Shown one piece after another: positions 1 to 6,986 of a DNA stretch of 64,000 nt. Origin of the DNA: Cyprinodon diabolis (lineage: Eukaryota > Chordata > Actinopteri > Cyprinodontiformes > Cyprinodontidae); the NCBI GenBank assembly GCA_030533445.1, contig JARPUW010000312.1, forward strand, positions 37,794-101,793, written 5' to 3'. Each line of letters begins with the position of its first letter. Within the stretch, counting starts at the first letter, position 1. A program made the translations under genes and the position numbers. Below the pieces are notes generated by a model. The model made no database searches. It was not told the origin of the DNA and saw only the letters and a program-made list of their open reading frames with translations.

Positions 1-132
1 TTTGAAAAGGTCACTAGAGTCTAATAAAAACAACCTGGAAGAGTTTGGGTCATAATGTTGAGCCATTTGCATCAATTAATGCATTAGTATAATCTAGAGG
101 CTTTTATTTTGTAGGGTCCCTGGAGTCTTATT
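1..132. repeat. Partial unit 0 (end of A1, start of A2)
   Basis: Left-edge fragment corresponding to the last 132 bases of a unit. It holds the end of A1 and, from 97, the first 36 bases of A2. Its sequence matches the same stretch in other units, so the array continues leftward out of the window. Confidence 0.95.
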
Positions 133-387
133 TTGAAAGTCCAACAGAGTTGTGTTTATAGAAAATGTTCAGACCCGTCAATGATAGTTGATTACTTTCC
201 AATCGTTAAATCACTCTTTTTCCATGTTATTAGGGCAGTAGATGAAGCGGAAATGGGAGGCTTTTATTTTGAAATTTGCTATAGGGTGTGTTTTAAACAG
301 TCTCCTAGAGTCTATTCTCTAAAACGGGGTTGAGTTTGGGTCATAATGTTGAGCCATATAGGGCAATAAATATATGTAAAAAATATA
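97..387. repeat. Subrepeat A2 (291 bp), reference copy
   Basis: Second of the tandem A subrepeats. It begins with GAGGCTTTTATTTTGTAGGG and contains the signature words GGAGTCTTATTTTGAAAGTC, AAATCACTCTTTTTCC, TTAGGGCAGTAGATGAAG and GAGTTTGGGTCATAATGTTG, each with a counterpart at the same offset in A1. It contains AATAAA at 365-370, but nothing shows that this is used as a polyadenylation signal. The open frame at 133-333 begins with TTG and is regarded as chance. Confidence 0.85.
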
Positions 388-569
388 GAGGCTTTTATTT
401 TGTAGGGTCCCTGGAGTCTTATTTTGAAAGTCTATCAGTGCTGAGTGGCAAGGGAAGTGTCATGGACAGCAGTCATATAGTATCCATTTCCCAATGTTAA
501 ATCAGTCCTTTCACCCTCCATTAGATTAATATGTGCTGTTTAAAACAGCAGAGGTAAAATCTGTTTGAA
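388..569. repeat. Subrepeat A3, truncated (~182 bp)
   Basis: Third A copy, starting with the same GAGGCTTTTATTTTGTAGGG. It follows A1/A2 through CCATTTCCCAATGTTAAATC and the TTAGATTAATATGTGCTG counterpart of A1, then loses similarity around 560-570, so it is about 60% of a full A repeat. The right border is approximate. Block B follows. Confidence 0.75.
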
Positions 570-676
570 GCTTGGTAACCTTGACAACGCTTAACGAGCC
601 TCTCACTGACACAGACAACAGCTGCACTCACTATTGGTTTCTTCTTCCCAGGCTTTTTTGTATGGGAAGAACGGCA
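570..676. other. A-to-B linker
   Basis: A stretch of about 107 bases between A3 and the first B motif, with no internal repeat that I could find. It contains TTTCTTCTTCCCAG, which resembles a splice acceptor, but no matching donor, exon or reading frame supports splicing. It is present in every unit with few changes. Confidence 0.6.
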
Positions 677-1104
677 CCGAACAAACGACTACTGATCAAA
701 AACCGTATGAGTTATTCAAAAAACATTTTCACCATGAGCATCAGCAATCCTTCGACTCCAACTATACCAACTTTGGTGTATGTGTGTCATTCAGAAAAAT
801 ATTTATGACCAGTTGAAAACACATAGTCTGATTCGTTTCTCTCCCATCTTCAGCTCAAAAAGAATAGAGAAAGGCTGAAACTCTCATCGACTTTAGGTTG
901 GTCTGGAGGGTTTTTAAGGAAAAGTATTAATCCTACCGTAATTCCGAAGACATTGTGTGAGTCCAGAGGTTTCAGTCTACAAACTGACCAAAAATGGTGA
1001 CTGTAGCTCCAAATATGTGGCCGTGAGGGCGAGAATAAGATGTTTGATCTTAAAAAAATGGCCGCCTCACACTAAGATTTCAGCAGCTGCACTCTAGCAG
1101 GCTG
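677..1104. repeat. B1, left member of the ~430 bp internal direct repeat
   Basis: It starts at CCGAACAAACGACTACTGAT and runs to CTCTAGCAGGCTG. Most of its length aligns with B4 (1602-2035), including ATCCTTCGACTCCAACTAT, CTTTGGTGTATGTGTGTC, TTAATCCTACCGTAATTCCG and ATGTGGCCGTGAGGGCGAG. Diagnostic differences from B4 are GACATTGTGTGAG (B4 has GATATTGTGTGGG) and CTCCAAATATG (B4 has CTATAAATATG). The B1/B4 pair is the substrate for the 926 bp duplication in unit 12. Confidence 0.85.
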
Positions 1105-1146
1105 CTGCAGAAGCTAACTGTCAGCTAGCTTCCAGGTGCTTACCCT

Positions 1147-1369
1147 CCGAACAAACGACTGCTGAGCAAAAACCGTAAAAGGTATCTGAAAAATTCTTTA
1201 AGTGAAAGCAACATCTATCCTTTGTCTCAGACTGGGGTAACCTTCATGTCTGTAGGTCTTTCACAACCCAAAACGAAGCACAAACAAAATGGTTGGCCCA
1301 CCTGCTCCTCCCTTTGTTTGAACTGCAGGACCTCACTCTCACTGACCTTTTAGCTGCTAAAGCACCCCT
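1147..1369. repeat. B2, degenerate ~225 bp subrepeat
   Basis: It starts at CCGAACAAACGACTGCTGAG, 470 bases after the B1 motif, and reads on through AAAAACCGTAAAAGGTATCT and TGAAAAATTCTTT, words shared with B3. The rest is more diverged. It includes ACTGGGGTAACCTTCATGTC, the counterpart of ATTGGAGTAACTTTCATGGC in B3. Confidence 0.75.
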
Positions 1370-1601
1370 CCGAACAAACGACTGCTGAGTAAAAACCGTA
1401 AAAGGTATCTGAAAAATTCTTTTTATCTAAGCGACAGCTATATCTTGTCTTCAATTGGAGTAACTTTCATGGCTGTAGGTCATCTACAACCTGAATGGGA
1501 AGAGAAAGAAAAAGAAAAAACGTTTCATCACACCTAAGCTTCTAATTGAGCTAGCTGCAGCAGGTCACTGTCACTCAGCTTTCAGGTGCTTAAAATGTCC
1601 T
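1370..1601. repeat. B3, degenerate ~230 bp subrepeat
   Basis: It starts at CCGAACAAACGACTGCTGAG, 223 bases after B2. It shares AAAAACCGTAAAAGGTATCT with B2 and carries TCATCTACAACCTGAATGGG in this unit (usually CTACAAACTGA), a word that recurs in B1, B4 and B5. It also has a purine tract GAGAAAGAAAAAGAAAAAAC and the palindromic GAGCTAGCTGCAGCAGG region just before B4. Confidence 0.75.
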
Positions 1602-2035
1602 CCGAACAAACGACTGCTGAGCAAAAACCGTATGAGTTATTCAAAAAAATTTTTCACCGTGAGCGTCAGTCATCCTTCGACTCCAACTATGCCAACTTTG
1701 GTGTATGTGTGTCATTCAGAAAAATATTTATGACGACTTTAAAACACATAGTCTGATTCGTTTTTCTCCCCTCTTCTGCTCCAAAACCAATGAAAAACGG
1801 CTCTGATTTTCATCGACTTTAGGTCGGTCTGGAGGGTTTTTAAGGAAAAGTATTAATCCTACCGTAATTCCGAAGATATTGTGTGGGTCCAGAGATTTCA
1901 GTCTACAAACTGACCAAAAATGGTGACTCTAGCTATAAATATGTGGCCGTGAGGGCGAGTTTAAAATGTTTTTTTGTGTTTAAAAAACGCCTGCCTCACA
2001 CTCTAGCTTTTCAGTTGCTCCACTCTAGCAGGCTG
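1602..2035. repeat. B4, right member of the ~430 bp internal direct repeat
   Basis: Partner of B1, 925 bases downstream, in the same orientation. It starts at CCGAACAAACGACTGCTGAG and ends near CTCTAGCAGGCTG. It contains a TATA-like TATAAATA at 1934-1941 that B1 lacks, but no promoter can be supported. The part from GAGTTTAAAATG onward has drifted from B1, with a run of T that changes length between units (an extra T at about 34801 in unit 11). Confidence 0.85.
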
Positions 2036-2160
2036 GATTTTGCTAAAACTTTGTGGCGCTTGAGGTCTGATTATACAAAAACCGTAGCAGTTATCAACAT
2101 ACCGTCTTCAGTTTTAAATAGACGAAGGATTTATCTACAAACTGAGCTTCAAACTGTTTT
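2036..2160. repeat. B5, remnant of a fifth B subrepeat
   Basis: It retains the core words ACAAAAACCGTAGCAGTTAT (compare CAAAAACCGTAAAAGGTATC of B2/B3) and ATCTACAAACTGAGC, but lacks the CGAACAAACGACT start. I read it as the most diverged copy of the ancestral ~230 bp repeat. Borders are approximate. Confidence 0.5.
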
Positions 2161-2424
2161 TCTAGGTGAATGTATGCCGACACAGTGAAGTGCTGTTTTT
2201 TATGCTTTTTTTTTCCTCTCCCCATTCATTTCCTATGGGATTTTTTTGCGACGTTTTCGCTAATAATTCGCAAACCTTCGGACTAATGAGAAAGTTTTAT
2301 ACAAGCACACATCACCCCATTGGTCCCGACGCGTGTGCCAACTTTGGGCCCGATCCGCCAAACCGTGCGGGACTAGTTACGTGCCGAAGTTTTGGGTATA
2401 CGGGAGAATTATAATAATAACTAG
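2161..2424. other. Segment C: transition from AT-rich to GC-rich half, with AAT tract
   Basis: A non-repetitive stretch of about 264 bases. It holds a T-rich run, a 7 bp inverted repeat (TTTGCGA at 2245-2251, TCGCAAA at 2268-2274), a CG-containing part (CCCGACGCGTGTGCCAAC, GATCCGCCAAACCGTGCGGG) and a short (AAT)n tract at about 2410-2420, just before the palindrome. H1 minisatellite copies, absent here, sit between that tract and ACTAG in other units. The open frames in this segment are not supported as genes. Confidence 0.7.
2245..2274. repeat. Small inverted repeat in segment C
   Basis: Arms TTTGCGA (2245-2251) and TCGCAAA (2268-2274) are exact reverse complements separated by 16 bases. 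The same pair is present in most units; unit 8 carries a change in the loop only (TTTTCACTAAT). Possible stem-loop, no known role. Confidence 0.55.
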
Positions 2425-2444
2425 AAAATTTCTAAAGAAATTTT
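2425..2444. repeat. 20 bp palindrome AAAATTTCT-AA-AGAAATTTT
   Basis: Perfect 9 bp arms around a 2-base centre. I see it unchanged in all 19 complete units, always directly before the run of G that starts segment D. When H1 copies are present it lies at the tip of a larger inverted repeat. It could extrude as a cruciform or mark a breakpoint. Protein binding is not excluded. Confidence 0.85.
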
Positions 2445-2691
2445 GAGGGGGGCCACCTACTGCCCGTCTTGGGAACCGGGCCAATACGGCCCTGGCAAGT
2501 GACGTCGGGGCTCCCCAGACCAACTGCTTACGCCTTTGAGGGCTGCTGAGGGAAGGAAAGAGGGCAAGTTCATGGGCAAAGAGAGCTGTGTGCCACTTGT
2601 GCTGAAATCTGGGAAATAGACGTGCACAGCGTATGATGCACAAGGGTAATATGGGTTGTCCATATTGAAACACAGTGGGTAAAGCCCAGTT
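2445..2691. other. Segment D, GC-rich spacer
   Basis: It starts with GGGGGGCCACCTACT, the reverse complement of parts of the H1 monomer. At 2478-2492 it has a stem GGGCC-AATAC-GGCCC. The rest includes GAGGGCTGCTGAGGGAAGG and CATGGGCAAAGAGAGCTGTG and shows no repeat. Two haplotypes exist across the array: alpha (GTGACGTCGG, GGGCAAGTTCATGG) and beta (GTGATGTCGG, GGGCTAGGTCATGG). No gene recognised. Confidence 0.7.
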
Positions 2692-2928
2692 GGTGGGCTT
2701 CGCCCGCCTGCTAGGAGCCATCTCAGTGAAGAAAAAAATCACCAATGGCGGGCTCTGCCCGCCTTCTAAGAGCCATTGCAGTGATGAAATCACCAATGGC
2801 GGGCTCCGCCCGCCTGCTAAGAGCCATTGCAGTGATGTAATCACCTTTGGCGGGCTCCGCCCGCCTGTTACCATTGGCGGGCTCCGCCCGCCTTCTAAGA
2901 GCCATTGCAGTGATGAAATCACCAATGG
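2692..2928. repeat. H2 GC-hairpin minisatellite, unit 1, 5 copies
   Basis: Reference H2 array. The 51 bp monomer has a hairpin GGCGGGC-TCC-GCCCGCC and a second one GTGAT-GAA-ATCAC flanked by ATTG/CAAT. The copy at about 2870 is joined by the short TTACCATT linker instead of a full monomer. The first copy has GGTGGGC (one stem mismatch). The complement of CCGCCC is GGGCGG, so each perfect copy also holds a GC-box-like word on the minus strand; function is unproven. Confidence 0.9.
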
Positions 2929-2969
2929 CAATGAGCAATATGCCAGAATGTATGAGTGTGTATAAGGAA

Positions 2970-3267
2970 GAGGCTTTTATTCTGTAGAGTCCTTGTAGTC
3001 TTATTTTGAAAGTCTATCATGAATGTGCATCAAAAGATGGGTCACGCCCAGCAGTGATATAGAATCCATTTCCAAATGTTAAATCACTGGTTTTCCATGT
3101 TATTAGGTGAATAGTTGCTGTATTACAGAGTAAATGGGAGACTTTTATTGTGAAATTTGCTCTGGGTGTGTTTTGAAAAGGTCACTAGAGTCTAATAAAA
3201 ACAACCTGGAAGAGTTTGGGTCATAATGTTGAGCCATTTGCATCAATTAATGCATTAGTATAATTTA
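2970..3267. repeat. Subrepeat A1 (298 bp), reference copy
   Basis: First A copy after the H2 array. It begins GAGGCTTTTATTCTGTAGAG and shares with A2 the words TCTTATTTTGAAAGTC, TTTCCATGTTATTAGG, GTGTGTTTTGAAAAGG and GAGTTTGGGTCATAATGTTG. It comes in three haplotypes linked to the upstream H2 type: alpha (ATGAATGTGCATCAAAAGAT), beta-1 (ATGGAAGTGCATCTATAGAT) and beta-2 (ATGGAAGTGCATCTAAAGAT with AGTTATATAG). Confidence 0.85.
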
Positions 3268-5581
3268 GAGGCTTTTATTTTGTAGGGTCGCTGGAGTCTT
3301 ATTTTGAAAGTCCAACAGAGTTGTGTTTATAGAAAATGTTCAGACCCGTCAATGATAGTTGATTACTTTCCAATCGTTAAATCACTCTTTTTCCATGTTA
3401 TTAGGGCAGTAGATGAAGCGGAAATGGGAGGCTTTTATTTTGAAATTTGCTATAGGGTGTGTTTTAAACAGTCTCCTAGAGTCTATTCTCTAAAACGGGG
3501 TTGAGTTTGGGTCATAATGTTGAGCCATATAGGGCAATAAATATATGTAAAAAATATAGAGGCTTTTATTTTGTAGGGTCCCTGGAGTCTTATTTTGAAA
3601 GTCTATCAGTGCTGAGTGGCAAGGGAAGTGTCATGGACAGCAGTCATATAGTATCCATTTCCCAATGTTAAATCAGTCCTTTCACCCTCCATTAGATTAA
3701 TATGTGCTGTTTAAAACAGCAGAGGTAAAATCTGTTTGAAGCTTGGTAACCTTGACAACGCTTAACGAGCCTCTCACTGACACAGACAACAGCTGCACTC
3801 ACTATTGGTTTCTTCTTCCCAGGCTTTTTTGTATGGGAAGAACGGCACCGAACAAACGACTACTGATCAAAAACCGTATGAGTTATTCAAAAAACATTTT
3901 CACCATGAGAATCAGCAATCCTTCGACTCCAACTATACCAACTTTGGTGTATGTGTGTCATTCAGAAAAATATTTATGACGAGTTGAAAACACATAGTCT
4001 GATTCGTTTCTCTCCCATCTTCAGCTCAAAAAGAATAGAGAAAGGCTGAAACTCTCATCGACTTTAGGTTGGTCTGGAGGGTTTTTAAGGAAAAGTATTA
4101 ATCCTACCGTAATTCCGAAGACATTGTGTGAGTCCAGAGGTTTCAGTCTACAAACTGACCAAAAATGGTGACTGTAGCTCCAAATATGTGGCCGTGAGGG
4201 CGAGAATAAGATGTTTGATCTGAAAAAAATGGCCGCCTCACACTAAGATTTCAGCAGCTGCACTCTAGCAGGCTGCTGCAGAAGCTAACTGTCAGCTAGC
4301 TTCCAGGTGCTTACCCTCCGAACAAACGACTGCTGAGCAAAAACCGTAAAAGATATCTGAAAAATTCTTTCAGTGAAAGCAACATCTATCCTTTGTCTCA
4401 GACTGGGGTAACCTTCATGTCTGTAGGTCTTTCACAACCCAAAACGAAGCACAAACAAAATGGTTGGCCCACCTGCTCCTCCCTTTCTTTTAACTGCAGG
4501 ACCTCACTCTCACTCACCTTTTAGCTGCTAAAGCACCCCTCCGAACAAACGACTGCTGAGTAAAAACCGTAAAAGGTATCTGAAAAATTCTTTTTATCTA
4601 AGCGACAGCTATATCTTGTCTTCGATTGGAGTAACTTTCATGGCTGTAGGTCATCTACAAACTGAATGGGAAGAGAAAGAAAAAGAAAAAACGTTTCATC
4701 ACACCTAAGCTTCTAATTGAGCTAGCTGCAGCAGGTCACTGTCACTCAGCTTTCAGGTGCTTAAAATGTCCTCCGAACAAACGACTGCTGAGCAAAAACC
4801 GTATGAGTTATTCAAAAAATTTTTTCACCGTGAGCGTCAGTCATCCTTCGACTCCAACTATGCCAACTTTGGTGTATGTGTGTCATTCAGAAAAATATTT
4901 ATGACGAGTTTAAAACACATAGTCTGATTCGTTTTTCTCCCCTCTTCTGCTCCAAAACCAATGAAAAACGGCTCTGATTTTCATCGACTTTAGGTCGGTC
5001 TGGAGGGTTTTTAAGGAAAAGTATTAATCCTACCGTAATTCCGAAGATATTGTGTGGGTCCAGAGATTTCAGTCTACAAACTGACCAAAAATGGTGACTC
5101 TAGCTATAAATATGTGGCCGTGAGGGCGAGTTTAAAATGTTTTTTTGTGTTTAAAAAACGCCTGCCTCACACTCTAGCTTTTCAGTTGCTCCACTCTAGC
5201 AGGCTGGATTTTGCTAAAACTTTGTGGCGCTTGAGGTCTGATTATACAAAAACCGTAGCAGTTATCAACATACCGTCTTCAGTTTTAAATAGACGAAGGA
5301 TTTATCTACAAACTGAGCTTCAAACTGTTTTTCTAGGTGAATGTATGCCGACACAGTGAAGTGCTGTTTTTTATGCTTTTTTTTTCCTCTCCCCATTCAT
5401 TTCCTATGGGATTTTTTTGCGACGTTTTCGCTAATAATTCGCAAACCTTCGGACTAATGAGAAAGTTTTATACAAGCACACATCACCCCATTGGTCCCGA
5501 CGCGTGTGCCAACTTTGGGCCCGATCCGCCAAACCGTGCGGGACTAGTTACGCGCCGAAGTTTTGGGTATACGGGAGAATT

Positions 5582-6072
5582 ATAATAATAATAATAATAC
5601 GCGGAATAAATATGTGCAATAGTAGTAGGTGGGCCATGCCTTCGGCATGTGGCCCCCCAATAATAATAATACGCGGAATAAATATGTGCAATAGTAGTAG
5701 GTGGGCCATGCCTTCGGCATGTGGCCCCCCAATAATAATACGCGGAATAAATATGTGCAATAGTAGTAGGTGGGCCATGCCTTCGGCATGTGGCCCCCCA
5801 ATAATAATACGCGGAATAAATATGTGCAATAGTAGTAGGTGGGCCATGCCTTCGGCATGTGGCCCCCCAATAATACGCGGAATAAATATGTGCAATAGTA
5901 GTAGGTGGGCCATGCCTTCGGCATGTGGCCCCCCAATAATAATACGCGGAATAAATATGTGCAATAGTAGTAGGTGGGCCATGCCTTCGGCATGTGGCCC
6001 CCCAATAATAATACGCGGAATAAATATGTGCAATAGTAGTAGGTGGGCCATGCCTTCGGCATGTGGCCCCCC
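5582..6072. repeat. H1 foldback minisatellite, unit 2, 7 copies (largest)
   Basis: Monomer starts (ACGCGGAATAAATATG) lie at 5599, 5671, 5740, 5809, 5875, 5944 and 6013, so periods are 72, 69, 69, 66, 69 and 69. Each monomer is a 60 bp core plus (AAT)2-4. The core carries a stem ATGCC-TTC-GGCAT within GTGGGCC...GTGGCCCCCC. All seven cores look identical, so only the AAT spacer varies, which suggests recent expansion. Every period is a multiple of three, so frames remain open on both strands; this is not evidence for coding. Confidence 0.95.
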
Positions 6073-6110
6073 AACTAGAAAATTTCTAAAGAAATTTTGA
6101 GGGGGGCCAC
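6063..6110. repeat. Nested inverted repeat at the H1/D junction
   Basis: GTGGCCCCCC at 6063-6072 (end of the last H1 copy) is the exact reverse complement of GGGGGGCCAC at 6101-6110 (start of D). The 28-base centre contains the AAAATTTCT/AGAAATTTT palindrome. In addition AGTAGGTGG in the H1 core pairs with CCACCTACT just after 6106. The same arrangement occurs in every unit with at least one H1 copy; zero-copy units keep only the right arm. Confidence 0.85.
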
Positions 6111-6345
6111 CTACTGCCCGTCTGGGGAACCGGGCCAATACGGCCCTGGCAAGTGATGTCGGGGCTCCCCAGACCAACTGCTTATGCCTTTGAGGGCTGC
6201 TGAGGGAAGGAAAGAGGGCTAGGTCATGGGCAAAGAGAGCTGTGTGCCACCTGTGCTGAAATCTGGGTAATAGACGTGCACAGCGTATGATGCACAAGGG
6301 TAATATGGGTTGTCCATATTGAACCGCAGTGGGTAAAGCTCAGTT

Positions 6346-6610
6346 GGTGGGCTCCGCCCGCCTGCTAGGAGCCCTTGCAGCGATGAAAAAAATCCCCAAT
6401 GGCGGGCATTGCCCGCCTGCTAAGAGTCATTGCAGTGATGAAATCACCAATGGCGGGCTCCGCCCGCCTGCTAGGAGCCATTGCAGTGATGAAAAAAATC
6501 ACCATTGGCGGGCTCCGCCCGCCTCCTAACAGCCATTGCAGTGATGAAATCACCAATGGCGGGCTCCGCCCGCCTTCTAAGAGCCATTGCAGTGATGAAA
6601 TTACAAATGG
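6346..6610. repeat. H2 minisatellite, unit 2, 5 copies (beta-1)
   Basis: Copies begin GGTGGGCTCC, GGCGGGCATT (loop ATT instead of TCC), then three GGCGGGCTCC. Two of the linkers have AAAAAAATC in place of AAATC. The array ends ATTACAAATGG. It nearly matches the array of unit 10 at 32324. Confidence 0.9.
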
Positions 6611-6986
6611 CTATAAGCAATATGCCCGAATGTATGAGTGTGTATAAGGAAGAGGCTTTTATTTTGTAGAGTCCCTGTAGTCTTATTTTGAAAGTCTATC
6701 ATGGAAGTGCATCTATAGATGGGTCATGCCCAGCAGTGATATAGAATCCATTTCCAAATGTTAAATCACTGGTTTTCCATGTTATTAGGTGAATAGTTCC
6801 TGTATTACAGAGTAAATGGGGGACTTTTATTGTGAAATTTGCTCTGGGGTGTGTTTTGAAAAGGTCACTAGAGTCTAATAAAAACAACCTGGAAGAGTTT
6901 GGGTCATAATGTTGAGCCATTTGCATCAATTAATGCATTAGTATAATCTAGAGGCTTTTATTTTGTAGGGTCCCTGGAGTCTTATT

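Larger units (their letters stand above)
133..3303. repeat. Macrosatellite unit 1 (3171 bp; H1 x0, H2 x5, alpha)
   Basis: Used as the reference unit for block borders. Private or rare variants are GACCAGTTG near 807, TTTAAGTGAAAG near 1198 (others TTTCAGTGAAAG), CTCACTGACC near 1340 and CCCGTCTTGGG near 2463. It has no H1 copy, only the short AAT tract. The H2 array begins with an imperfect GGTGGGCTTCGCCCGCC. Confidence 0.95.
3304..6986. repeat. Macrosatellite unit 2 (3683 bp; H1 x7, H2 x5, beta-1)
   Basis: Second longest unit, because it carries seven H1 copies. It has a private CATGAGAATCAGC at about 3904. Its D-H2-A1 end is of the beta-1 type (ATTACAAATGGCTATAAGC at 6599) and nearly matches that of unit 10. 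Confidence 0.95.

Noticed and set aside
133..333. 66-codon frame MKVQQSCVYRKCSD in most units
   Set aside because: It begins at TTG and lies inside the A2 subrepeat; units 3 and 11 lose it. Its recurrence only reflects the tandem array.
365..370. AATAAA words (A2, A1 and each H1 core) as polyadenylation signals
   Set aside because: Frequent by chance in AT-rich sequence. There is no transcript evidence and no GT-rich downstream element that stands out.
640..655. TTTCTTCTTCCCAG as a splice acceptor, with AGGTGAAT near 2164 as a donor
   Set aside because: Consensus-like but short. The enclosed stretch has no open frame, so an exon cannot be argued without RNA data.
751..759. TTCGACTCC, resembling the core of a Pol III B box (also at 1676)
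   Set aside because: The two leading G of the consensus are absent, no A box is found at a suitable distance upstream, and no terminator T-run follows closely. Not supported as a tRNA-derived SINE.
1934..1941. TATAAATA in B4 as a TATA box
   Set aside because: A single AT-rich word in AT-rich DNA, with no initiator, transcript or coding region tied to it. B1 has CAAATATG at the same place.
1883..2188. Open frame of 101 codons present in most units, starting MGPEISVYKL
   Set aside because: It starts at GTG, matches no family I know, is broken by a stop in units 3 and 5 and by indels in units 11 and 19, and its differences between units are not biased to silent sites by eye. It is kept open only because units are near-identical.
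2377..2931. 184-codon minus-strand frame with repeated SSLQWLLEGGRSPP
   Set aside because: It is a translation of the 51 bp H2 minisatellite plus D. Frame-preserving repeat, no start context, no conserved domain.
5582..6072. CRISPR-like array (direct repeats with spacers)
   Set aside because: The spacers are simple (AAT)n, not unique sequences, and no cas genes are present. The window is eukaryotic satellite DNA.
5548..6297. 249-codon minus-strand frame with repeated HAEGMAHLLLLHIFIPRI
   Set aside because: It is a read-through of seven H1 copies whose period is a multiple of three. The same DNA is open in other frames and on the other strand, and the frame length follows the H1 count.
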